Below, one piece after another: positions 24,706 to 33,398 of a DNA stretch of 64,000 nt. Every line of letters begins with the position of its first letter. Position 1 is the first letter of the stretch. The DNA is from Streptomyces specialis (lineage in GTDB: Bacteria; Actinomycetota; Actinomycetes; Streptomycetales; Streptomycetaceae). The position numbers and the translations under genes were made by a program. Location: the NCBI RefSeq assembly GCF_001493375.1, contig NZ_LN929897.1, forward strand, positions 1 to 64,000, written 5' to 3'. The notes beneath the pieces were generated by a model. The model saw only the letters and a list, made by a program, of their open reading frames with translations. It was not told the DNA's origin and searched no databases.

Positions 24706-25425
24706 GTGACGCGTGCCTCCCTGGACAAGAAGCCCCGTGAAGTAGCCGCGATGTTCGACGCCGTCGCGGCCCGCTACGACCTCACCAACGACGTGCTGGC
24801 CCTCGGCCAGAACCGGCGATGGCGCAAGCAGGTGGCCCGCGCGGTCGGCGCCCGGCCGGGGGAGCGGGTGCTCGACCTCGCGGCGGGCACCGGCCCCTCC
24901 GCCGAGCCCTTCGCCGCGGCCGGGGCGTTCACCGTGCCGTGCGACTTCAGCCTCGGCATGCTCCGCGAGGGCAAGCGGCGGACCCCGTGGATGCCGTTCA
25001 CGGCCGGGGACGCCACGCGGCTGCCGTTCGCCGACGGGGTGTTCGACGCCGTCACCATCTCCTTCGGCCTGCGCAACGTCCAGGACACCGACGGCGCGCT
25101 CCGCGAGATGCTGCGGGTGACGGCGCCCGGCGGGCGGCTGGTGGTCTGCGAGTTCAGCCACCCGGTCTGGGCGCCGTTCCGCACCGCCTACACCGAGTAC
25201 CTGATGCGGGCTCTGCCGTCGGTCGCCACCCGGGTCTCCAGCAACCCGGACGCGTACGTCTACCTCGCCGAGTCGATCCGCGCCTGGCCGGACCAGCCCG
25301 CGCTGGCCGGCAGGATCGCCGCCGCCGGCTGGCACCGGCCCGCCTGGCGGAACCTGTCGGGCGGCATCGTGGCCCTCCACCGGGCCGTCAAACGGGCCCG
25401 GCCCATAGACTCCACAGACTCCTGA
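24706..25425 (+). CDS. menG: demethylmenaquinone methyltransferase
   Basis: The 239-residue UbiE/MenG-family protein transfers a methyl group from SAM to demethylmenaquinone, the ring-methylation step. Signature sequences are AAMFDAVAARYDLTNDVLALG (about 15-35, shown as a span), RWRKQVARAV, SAM motif I VLDLAAGTGPSAEP and the post-motif FDAVTISFGLRNVQDTDGALREM. The product end lacks the DEVY-type tail of some orthologues, which is normal in actinobacteria. The GTG at 24706 follows a weak ribosome site. The prenyl-chain reductase gene begins 53 bp downstream, so the two probably form an operon. Confidence 0.93.
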   Translation: MTRASLDKKPREVAAMFDAVAARYDLTNDVLALGQNRRWRKQVARAVGARPGERVLDLAAGTGPSAEPFAAAGAFTVPCDFSLGMLREGKRRTPWMPFTAGDATRLPFADGVFDAVTISFGLRNVQDTDGALREMLRVTAPGGRLVVCEFSHPVWAPFRTAYTEYLMRALPSVATRVSSNPDAYVYLAESIRAWPDQPALAGRIAAAGWHRPAWRNLSGGIVALHRAVKRARPIDSTDS

Positions 25426-25478
25426 CCGATCCTTGTCCCGAGCGGACCCTACCGACCCTACCGATGGGAGAGCCCTCC

Positions 25479-26780
25479 GTGGCCGAGACCGCCGTCGACC
25501 AGACTGCCGCCGATGAGACCGCCGCCGACGTCATCGTCGTCGGGGCCGGGCCCGCCGGCTCGGCGACCGCGTACCACCTCGCCCGCACCGGGCTCGACGT
25601 GCTCCTGCTGGAGAAGACGGCCTTCCCCCGGGAGAAGGTCTGCGGGGACGGCCTGACGCCGCGCGCGGTCAAGGAACTCGTCGCCATGGGGATCGACATC
25701 TCCGAGGAGGCCGGCTGGCTGCGCAACCGCGGCCTGCGGGTCATCAGCGGCGGCCGGCAGATGCTGCTCGACTGGCCCGACCTGGCCTCGTACCCGGACT
25801 TCGGACTGGTCCGCCGCCGCGACGACTTCGACGAGCAGCTCGCCCGCGCGGCGCAGAAGGCGGGCGCCCGGCTCTTCGAACGCTGCAACGTGTCCGGGCC
25901 GGTCCGCGACGAACGGACCGGACGGATCACCGGCGTCGAGGCGCTCCTCGGCGAGGACAAGCAGCGGGTCACGTTCCGCGCGCCGCTCGTCGTGGCCGCC
26001 GACGGGAACTCGTCGCGGCTCTCCCTGGCGATGGGCCTGCACCGCGACGCGCGCCGCCCCATGGCCGTGGCCGTGCGGACGTACTTCACCAGCGCCCGCT
26101 CCGACGACGACTACCTGGAGAGCTGGTTCGAGCTGCACGACCGGCGCGACGGCCAGGACCGGCTGCTGCCGGGCTACGGCTGGGTCTTCGGGATGGGCGA
26201 CGGCACGGCCAACGTCGGGCTCGGCTCCATCAAGTCGGCCTCCTCCGGCAAGGACCCCGACTGGCGCGAGGTGCTGCGCGCCTGGACGGCCGGCATGCCC
26301 GCCGAGTACGGCTTCACGCCCGAGACCATGACCGCGCCGATACGCGGCGCCGCGCTGCCGATGGCGTTCAACCGCCGGCCGCACTACGCGAGCGGCCTGC
26401 TGCTGGTGGGCGACGCGGGCGGGCTGGTGAACCCGTTCAACGGCGAGGGCATCGCGTACGCCATGGAGTCGGGCCGGATCGCGGCCGAGGTGATCAGCGG
26501 CGCGCTGATCCGGCGGACGCCCGGACAGCGCGAGCAGGCCCTGCAACGGTACCCGGGGGTCCTGAAGGAGACTTACGGCGGCTACTACACGCTGGGCCGG
26601 GCGTTCGCGCACCTGATCAGCCAGCCGAAGATCATGCGGCTGGCGACCCAGCGGGGGCTGAACCACCCGGGCGCCATGCGGTTCCTGCTGAAGCTGCTGG
26701 CGAACCTGACGGACCCGCGCGGCGGGGACGCCGTGGACCGGGTGATCAACGGACTGACGAAGGTCACGCCCCGCTCCTGA
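25479..26780 (+). CDS. geranylgeranyl-reductase family FAD enzyme, MenJ-like menaquinone chain reductase
   Basis: The 433-residue flavoprotein has N-terminal FAD Rossmann fold VIVVGAGPAGSATAYHLA, FPREKVCGDGLTPRAV (the CGDGL motif of the family), AADGNSSRL and the second FAD motif LLLVGDAGGLVNPFNGEGIAYAME. Its mycobacterial relative MenJ saturates one isoprene of menaquinone, and streptomycetes make partly saturated MK-9. Placement right after menG supports that role, which remains inferred. GTG 25479 is chosen for its GGGAGAG ribosome site; ATG 25464 is the alternative. It ends within a strong terminator stem. Confidence 0.85.
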   Translation: MAETAVDQTAADETAADVIVVGAGPAGSATAYHLARTGLDVLLLEKTAFPREKVCGDGLTPRAVKELVAMGIDISEEAGWLRNRGLRVISGGRQMLLDWPDLASYPDFGLVRRRDDFDEQLARAAQKAGARLFERCNVSGPVRDERTGRITGVEALLGEDKQRVTFRAPLVVAADGNSSRLSLAMGLHRDARRPMAVAVRTYFTSARSDDDYLESWFELHDRRDGQDRLLPGYGWVFGMGDGTANVGLGSIKSASSGKDPDWREVLRAWTAGMPAEYGFTPETMTAPIRGAALPMAFNRRPHYASGLLLVGDAGGLVNPFNGEGIAYAMESGRIAAEVISGALIRRTPGQREQALQRYPGVLKETYGGYYTLGRAFAHLISQPKIMRLATQRGLNHPGAMRFLLKLLANLTDPRGGDAVDRVINGLTKVTPRS

Positions 26781-26797
26781 ACGAGCGGGGCGTGACC
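26762..26797. terminator. strong bidirectional terminator
   Basis: A perfect 15-bp stem (GGTCACGCCCCGCTC and its complement) with a 6-nt loop includes the last codons and stop of the MenJ-like gene. It lies between convergent genes. Confidence 0.88.
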
Positions 26798-26821
26798 GGG
26801 GGGGTCAGGGGTTCGGGCTGC

Positions 26822-27619
26822 TCACAGGACGCGGACGGCCCCGGAGGGGCTGTCCCAGCCCATGTCGCGCTCGACGACACCCGTCGAGGAGTTCTGCGCG
26901 CCGATGAACATGCCGTTCCCGGTGTAGATCGCGACGTGGTACGCGCTGCCCGCGCCGCCCCAGTAGAGGATGTCGCCGGGCAGGAGGGCGTCCAGGGAGA
27001 CCTGGGTGCCCGCGACGGACTGCGAGGCGGCGACGCGCGGCAGCGGGACGCCCACGGAGGCGTAGGCGGCCTGCACCAGGCTCGAACAGTCCCAGACGTT
27101 GTCGCCCGTTGCGCCCATCGAGTAGGCGTCGCCCAACTGGGCCCGGACGAAGTTCACGACGGCGGCTCCGGCGCCGCCGGTCAGGGGGGAGGCGGCCGGG
27201 GTCGCGGTCGTCGAGACCGCCGTCACCTCTTCCTGGGCCTGCGCGGCGGCTTCCCGCTCCTCGCGCTCCCTGGCCAGGCGCTCTGCCTCTTCCTGCTCCG
27301 CGCGGCGCTCGGCGGCGGCCTCACGGGCCTGCGTCGCCGCGCGGTCGCGGGCTTGCTGCCATTCGTCCTGGATCTGGGTCTCGCTGACGTACGCCTCGGT
27401 GGCCTCGGCGGCCCGGGCGGCGCTGTGCGCGAGGACGGTGTCCAGGGTGGGGAGTTCCCCGGTCGACTCGGCCGGCTTCTCGTCGGCGGAGGCGGGGGTG
27501 GTGGCGCCGGTGACGGCGACCGAACCGACGACGCCCGTGAGGACGCCGCCGCGTATCAGGCTGCCGGCACGCGACACGCGAGGTTTTCGATGCCGGCCTT
27601 GGTAACGGATTGGGGACAT
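26822..27619 (-). CDS. NlpC/P60 family cell-wall hydrolase
   Basis: The 265-residue exported protein probably cleaves peptidoglycan stem peptides. The signal peptide occupies about 1-45, after a basic start (YQGRHRKPRVSRAG) and ending near TTPASADE. A long Glu/Ala/Arg coiled coil follows (about 85-125). The C-terminal NlpC/P60 domain has the catalytic Cys in VWDCSSLVQAAYASVG (near 185), His in AYHVAIYTGNG and a third polar residue after it. Such coiled-coil/NlpC proteins act in growth or spore germination. The ATG at 27619 is chosen; an in-frame GTG at 27640 is possible, and neither has a strong ribosome site. Confidence 0.9.
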   Translation of the reverse strand: MSPIRYQGRHRKPRVSRAGSLIRGGVLTGVVGSVAVTGATTPASADEKPAESTGELPTLDTVLAHSAARAAEATEAYVSETQIQDEWQQARDRAATQAREAAAERRAEQEEAERLAREREEREAAAQAQEEVTAVSTTATPAASPLTGGAGAAVVNFVRAQLGDAYSMGATGDNVWDCSSLVQAAYASVGVPLPRVAASQSVAGTQVSLDALLPGDILYWGGAGSAYHVAIYTGNGMFIGAQNSSTGVVERDMGWDSPSGAVRVL

Positions 27620-28247
27620 GGGGATAACGGCTATCAGCACCGGGCGGTTGATCTCAATTCACGTGTGATGCGCCACAGTGGCCGGGTACGCTCCGGCCCG
27701 CCGGGCGCTTTGCCCGGAATGCCGGTTCGGGCGGAAGCGGATGGCGGGCGTCCGCCTTCCGCCGTGTCCTGCGGGTTGTCCGGATTGTCGGCCGGTCGGT
27801 GGAGACCTAGCATGCCGGGCCGGTTCGTTCAACGTTGCCGTCTCGTTACCGGGCAATCGTGTGGCGCACGTCACATCCTCGCGGCCGACGCGGCGTCTCC
27901 GCGTTTCTTCACCAGTTGAACGGCAAGGCGCTCTATCACCCGGCGGGTTCCGCATGCGAATTTGCTCGCCGCCGAGCCCCGGTGATAGTGCGAGGACGCC
28001 GGTTCCGGCGCTCTTGCCCGGGTATCTCCCCCGCGCGTGGTTGGCCAACTACCTTGCGTGGAGCATGCTGAACGGGTGCTCCCGCCGCGCGAACGGCGAG
28101 GTGGGGGAGATCACAAGGATTGTTGGGCGACCCCGTGTCGAAGGTCACAGGAGGTGAGGCATAGGATGCCTCCAGCTTTGTGAACTGACTCACATAGCGG
28201 TGATCTTCGTGCTGGCAGTCGCTGTCGACTGGAAGGAGCGAGGTGCG
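27620..28247. promoter_or_regulatory. 628-bp divergent regulatory region, nlpC / nuoA
   Basis: No gene is supported in this long region between the NlpC/P60 gene and the nuo operon. It is less GC-rich than the flanking genes, as promoter DNA in streptomycetes usually is. Near nuoA a TAGGAT hexamer (28162-28167) could be a -10 element, and the Rex-type operator lies 11 nt downstream of it. The part near nlpC (27,820-28,050) contains several short inverted repeats and could carry a structured leader for that gene; I could not match it to a known riboswitch. Confidence 0.5.
28179..28194. promoter_or_regulatory. Rex-type operator (ROP) of the nuo operon
   Basis: TGTGAACTGACTCACA is a near-palindrome close to the streptomycete Rex consensus TGTGAAC-N2-GTTCACA. 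It differs in the inner bases of the right half. It sits 54 nt before the nuoA start and just past a candidate -10 hexamer, a position suited to repression. Rex senses NADH/NAD+ and leaves DNA when NADH is high; nuo control by Rex is described in S. coelicolor. Confidence 0.75.
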
Positions 28248-28607
28248 GTGAACGCGTACGTTCCCATCCTCGTACTGGGGGCCCTGGGGGCCGGCTTCGC
28301 CGTCTTCTCGGTGATCCTGGCCTCGGTCATCGGCCCCAAGCGGTACAACCGGGCGAAGTTGTCGGCCTACGAGTGCGGAGTCGAGCCCACCCCGCAGCCG
28401 GCCGGCGGCGGAAGATTCCCCGTCAAGTACTACCTGACGGCGATGCTCTTCATCATCTTCGACATCGAGATCGTCTTTCTCTATCCCTGGGCCGTGCACT
28501 TCGACTCCCTGGGGATGTTCGGGCTCGCGCAGATGCTGGTTTTCGTAGGACTCATCGGTGTCGCCTACGCGTACGACTGGCGCCGGGGAGGACTCGAATG
28601 GGACTAG
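28248..28607 (+). CDS. nuoA: NADH-quinone oxidoreductase subunit A
   Basis: The 119-residue membrane subunit has three helices: the N-terminal YVPILVLGALGAGFAVFSVI, then YLTAMLFIIFDIEIVFLYPW (with the conserved acidic DIE) and LAQMLVFVGLIGVAYAY. The short loop KLSAYECGVEP is the NuoA signature near the quinone channel. GTG 28248 is preceded by GGAAGGAG at about 9 nt. It is the first gene of the 14-gene operon; the next start lies 16 nt beyond its stop. Confidence 0.95.
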   Translation: MNAYVPILVLGALGAGFAVFSVILASVIGPKRYNRAKLSAYECGVEPTPQPAGGGRFPVKYYLTAMLFIIFDIEIVFLYPWAVHFDSLGMFGLAQMLVFVGLIGVAYAYDWRRGGLEWD

Positions 28608-28623
28608 GAGAGAGGCACTCCTG

Positions 28624-29178
28624 ATGGGTCTAGAAGAGAAGCTGCCCAGCGGCTTCCTGCTCACGACCGTGGAGAACATGGCCGGACTGGCCAGGAAGTC
28701 CTCCGTCTTCCCCGCCACCTTCGGACTGGCGTGCTGCGCCATCGAGATGATGACGTCGGGGGCCGGCCGCTACGACCTGGCCCGCTTCGGCATGGAGGTG
28801 TTCCGGGGCTCGCCCCGGCAGGCCGACCTGATGATCGTGGCCGGCCGGGTCAGCCAGAAGATGGCGCCGGTCCTGCGGCAGATCTACGACCAGATGCCCA
28901 ACCCCAAGTGGGTCATCTCCATGGGCGTGTGCGCCTCCTCGGGCGGCATGTTCAACAACTACGCCATCGTCCAAGGCGTCGACCACGTCGTCCCCGTCGA
29001 CATCTACCTGCCCGGCTGCCCGCCGCGCCCGGAGATGCTGATCGACGCCATCCTCAAGCTGCACGCCAAGATCCGCGAGGAGAAGCTCGGCGTCAACCGC
29101 GAGCAGGCGGCCCGCGAGGCGGAGGAAGCGGCCCTCAAGGCGCTGCCGACGATCGAGATGAAGGGGCTTCTCCGGTGA
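28624..29178 (+). CDS. nuoB: NADH-quinone oxidoreductase subunit B
   Basis: The 184-residue peripheral-arm subunit holds the terminal [4Fe-4S] cluster N2 that reduces quinone. Ligands are visible in FGLACCAIEMM (tandem Cys, about 37-38), in MGVCASSGG and in LPGCPPRPEM. The N-terminal helix carries the membrane contact. An ATG at 28624 opens the product MGLEEKLPSG. A helical C-terminal extension after REEK (about 160-184) is typical of actinobacteria. The stop overlaps the nuoC start (GTGA). Confidence 0.96.
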   Translation: MGLEEKLPSGFLLTTVENMAGLARKSSVFPATFGLACCAIEMMTSGAGRYDLARFGMEVFRGSPRQADLMIVAGRVSQKMAPVLRQIYDQMPNPKWVISMGVCASSGGMFNNYAIVQGVDHVVPVDIYLPGCPPRPEMLIDAILKLHAKIREEKLGVNREQAAREAEEAALKALPTIEMKGLLR

Positions 29179-29878
29179 GCGAGAACACCAACGAGCTGCC
29201 CGCGCACCGGGGCGAGGCGGGGGAGGCCATCGCGCACCGGCGCGGCATGTTCGGCGCCAACAACGGCGGCGACACCACCGGTTACAGCGGCCTGGTCCGC
29301 ACCGTCCACATGCCGGGCGCCAGTTCGCGCCCCTACGGCGGGTACTTCGACGAGGTCGCCGACGAGCTGGAAGGCGCCCTGGAGGAGCAGGGCACCGACC
29401 CGGCGCGGGCGATCGAGAAGACCGTCGTGGACCGGGGCGAGATCACGTTCCACATCGCCCGCGAACACCTGCCCCGGGTGGCCCGCACACTCCGCGACGA
29501 CCCGGCGCTCCGCTTCGAGCTGTGTACGGGCGTCAGCGGCGTGCACAACCCGGCGGACACCGGGCGCGAGCTGCACGCCGTATACCATCTGCGGTCCCTC
29601 ACCCACGGGCGGCTCATCCGCCTGGAGGTCAGCGCGCCGGACGACGACCCGCACATCCCGTCGCTCGTCCCGGTCTACCCGACCAACGACTGGCACGAGC
29701 GCGAGACCTACGACTTCTTCGGCATCGTCTTCGACGGCCACCCCGCGCTGACCCGGATCATGATGCCCGACGACTGGCAGGGCCACCCGCAGCGCAAGGA
29801 CTACCCGCTCGGCGGCATCCCCGTCGAGTACAAGGGCGCCCAGATCCCGGCACCCGACCAGCGGAGGTCGTACTCCTG

Positions 29879-29879
<1 letters not shown>
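29175..29879 (+). CDS. nuoC: NADH-quinone oxidoreductase subunit C
   Basis: The 234-residue subunit of the hydrogenase-like module is recognised by the 30-kDa-subunit signature NDWHERETYDFFGIVFDGHP (about 172-191), followed by DWQGHPQRKDYPLGG. The first 60 residues form a polar extension (MFGANNGGDTTGYSGLV) usual in streptomycetes. Its stop overlaps the nuoD ATG by one base (TGATG), which favours coupled translation. Confidence 0.95.
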
Positions 29880-31209
<1,330 letters not shown>

Positions 31210-31213
<4 letters not shown>

Positions 31214-32040
31214 CGGACGTGCGACTCGGAATGCCGGAACTGCCCGCGCCGCCCTACCCGGACGAGGTGCGCGCCCGGCTGGAGGCGGACGCGGCGGAGG
31301 TGATCGCCCGCTACCCCGACAGCCGCTCCGCGCTGCTGCCGCTGCTGCACCTCGTCCAGTCCGAGGAGGGGTACGTCTCCCGCACCGGCATGCGGTTCTG
31401 CGCCGACGTGCTGGACCTGACCACCGCCGAGGTGACGGCGGTCGCCACGTTCTACTCGATGTACCGCCGCAAGCCGTCGGGCGACTACCAGGTCGGGGTC
31501 TGCACCAACACCCTGTGCGCCGTCATGGGCGGCGACGCGATCTTCGCCGCGCTCCGCGAGCACCTGGCCGTCGGCAACGGGGAGACCACCGACGACGGCA
31601 AGGTCACCCTGGAGCACATCGAGTGCAACGCGGCCTGCGACTTCGCGCCGGTCGTGATGGTCAACTGGGAGTTCTTCGACAACCAGACCGTCGAGTCCGC
31701 CACGCGGCTCGTCGACGACCTGCGCGCCGGCCGGGAGGTCGCGCCCACCCGCGGCGCGCCCCTGTGCGACTTCCGGCGGACCGCCCGCATCCTGGCCGGC
31801 TTCCCCGACGAGCGCCCCGGCGCGGTCGCCGCCGGCGGCAGCGCGGGCCCCGCCTCGCTGGCCGGGCTCCGGCTCGCCAAGGGCGAACGGGGTCCCGCGA
31901 CCGTGGCGGCCCCGCGCCGGCCCGAGCCGCCCACCGGCGAGGAGCACCCGACGCACCCCAGCTCCCACGACGCCCCGCAGCCGAGCTCGGCCTCCGACCC
32001 GCACCACCCCGCGGGCCCGGTGACCGGGGAGGGTGAGTGA
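31210..32040 (+). CDS. nuoE: NADH-quinone oxidoreductase subunit E
   Basis: The 276-residue thioredoxin-like subunit carries [2Fe-2S] cluster N1a, with ligands in VCTNTLCAVMGG and IECNAACDFAP (about 98-103 and 138-142). It works with NuoF in the NADH-input module. It is about 110 residues longer than E. coli NuoE: residues about 195-276 form a Pro/Ser/Glu/His-rich, probably disordered tail (HPTHPSSHDAPQPSSASDPHH). The start ATG lies within the nuoD stop and the nuoF start within its own stop. Confidence 0.95.
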
Positions 32041-33398
32041 CGACCATGTCCGAGACCACCTCGATCGACCCCGGGAAGCTCCTCGCGCCGGTGCTGTCGG
32101 CGTTCTGGGACGAGCCCGGGTCCTGGACCCTCGACGTCTACCGGGCGCACGGCGGCTACCGAGGGCTGGCCAAGGCGCTGGCCATGCCGCCCGACGACGT
32201 GATCGCCTACGTGAAGGAGGCCGGGCTGCGCGGACGCGGCGGCGCGGGCTTCCCCACCGGCATGAAGTGGCAGTTCATCCCGCAGGGCGACGACAAGCCG
32301 CACTACCTCGTCGTCAACGCCGACGAGTCCGAGCCGGGCACCTGCAAGGACATCCCGCTGCTCTACGCCAACCCGCACGCCCTCGTCGAGGGCATCGTGA
32401 TCGCCTGTCACGCCATCCGCTCGAACCACGCGTTCATCTACCTCCGCGGCGAGGTCGTCCCCGTGCTGCGGCGCCTCCAGTCCGCCGTGGCCGAGGCGTA
32501 CGCGGCGGGCTACCTCGGCGAGGGCGCGCTCGGCGCGGCCGGTGATCTGGACATCACGGTCCACGCGGGCGCCGGGGCCTACATCTGCGGTGAGGAGACG
32601 GCGCTGCTGGACTCCCTGGAGGGACGCCGGGGTCAGCCCAGGCTCCGCCCGCCCTTCCCGGCGGTCGCGGGCCTGTACGCCTGCCCCACCGTGGTGAACA
32701 ACGTGGAGTCCATCGCGTCGGTTCCCGCGATCATGGACCGGGGCAAGGAGTGGTTCCGCTCCATGGGCACCGAGAAGTCCCCCGGGTTCACGCTCTACTC
32801 GCTCTCCGGACACGTGGCCCGCCCCGGGCAGTACGAGGCGCCGCTCGGCGTCACGCTCCGCGAGCTGCTCCAGATGAGCGGCGGCATGCGGCCCGGCCAC
32901 AAGCTGAAGTTCTGGACGCCCGGCGGCTCCTCGACGCCGATGTTCACCGAGGAGCACCTCGACGTCCCGCTGGACTACGAGGGCGTCGGCGCCGCCGGTT
33001 CCATGCTCGGCACCAAGGCGTTGCAGTGCTTCGACGAGACGGTCTGCGTGGTGCGGGCCGTCACCCGGTGGACCGAGTTCTACGCCCACGAGTCCTGCGG
33101 CAAGTGCACGCCCTGCCGCGAGGGCACGTACTGGCTGGTCCAGTTGCTGCGCGACATCGAGGCCGGCAAGGGACTCCTCAGCGACATCGACAAGATCGCC
33201 GACATCGCCGACAACATCAACGGCAAGTCCTTCTGCGCCCTCGGCGACGGCGCCGCCGCGCCGATCTTCTCCTCGCTGAAGCACTTCCGCGCCGAGTACG
33301 AGCGGCACATCACCGAGGGCGGCTGTCCCTTCGACCCGGCCCGGTCCACCGCCTGGGCGGACCAGGGCCCGCAAGCACACCAGGAGGTGAACGCGTGA
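32037..33398 (+). CDS. nuoF: NADH-quinone oxidoreductase subunit F
   Basis: The 453-residue subunit binds FMN and NADH and cluster N3, and is where NADH is oxidised. The nucleotide-binding loop GLRGRGGAGFPTGMKW (about 63-78), the FMN region AGAYICGEETALLDSLEG (about 180-197) and the [4Fe-4S] ligands ESCGKCTPCREGTYW (about 350-364), with a fourth Cys in KSFCALGD, are all present. GTG 32037 gives a GTGA overlap with nuoE; ATG 32046 is an alternative start. Confidence 0.96.
   Translation: MTTMSETTSIDPGKLLAPVLSAFWDEPGSWTLDVYRAHGGYRGLAKALAMPPDDVIAYVKEAGLRGRGGAGFPTGMKWQFIPQGDDKPHYLVVNADESEPGTCKDIPLLYANPHALVEGIVIACHAIRSNHAFIYLRGEVVPVLRRLQSAVAEAYAAGYLGEGALGAAGDLDITVHAGAGAYICGEETALLDSLEGRRGQPRLRPPFPAVAGLYACPTVVNNVESIASVPAIMDRGKEWFRSMGTEKSPGFTLYSLSGHVARPGQYEAPLGVTLRELLQMSGGMRPGHKLKFWTPGGSSTPMFTEEHLDVPLDYEGVGAAGSMLGTKALQCFDETVCVVRAVTRWTEFYAHESCGKCTPCREGTYWLVQLLRDIEAGKGLLSDIDKIADIADNINGKSFCALGDGAAAPIFSSLKHFRAEYERHITEGGCPFDPARSTAWADQGPQAHQEVNA

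Noticed and set aside
27640..28100. c-di-AMP (ydaO-type) riboswitch upstream of the NlpC/P60 gene
   Set aside because: Such riboswitches do precede many streptomycete NlpC/P60 genes. I looked for the conserved elements on the minus strand and could not place them with confidence.
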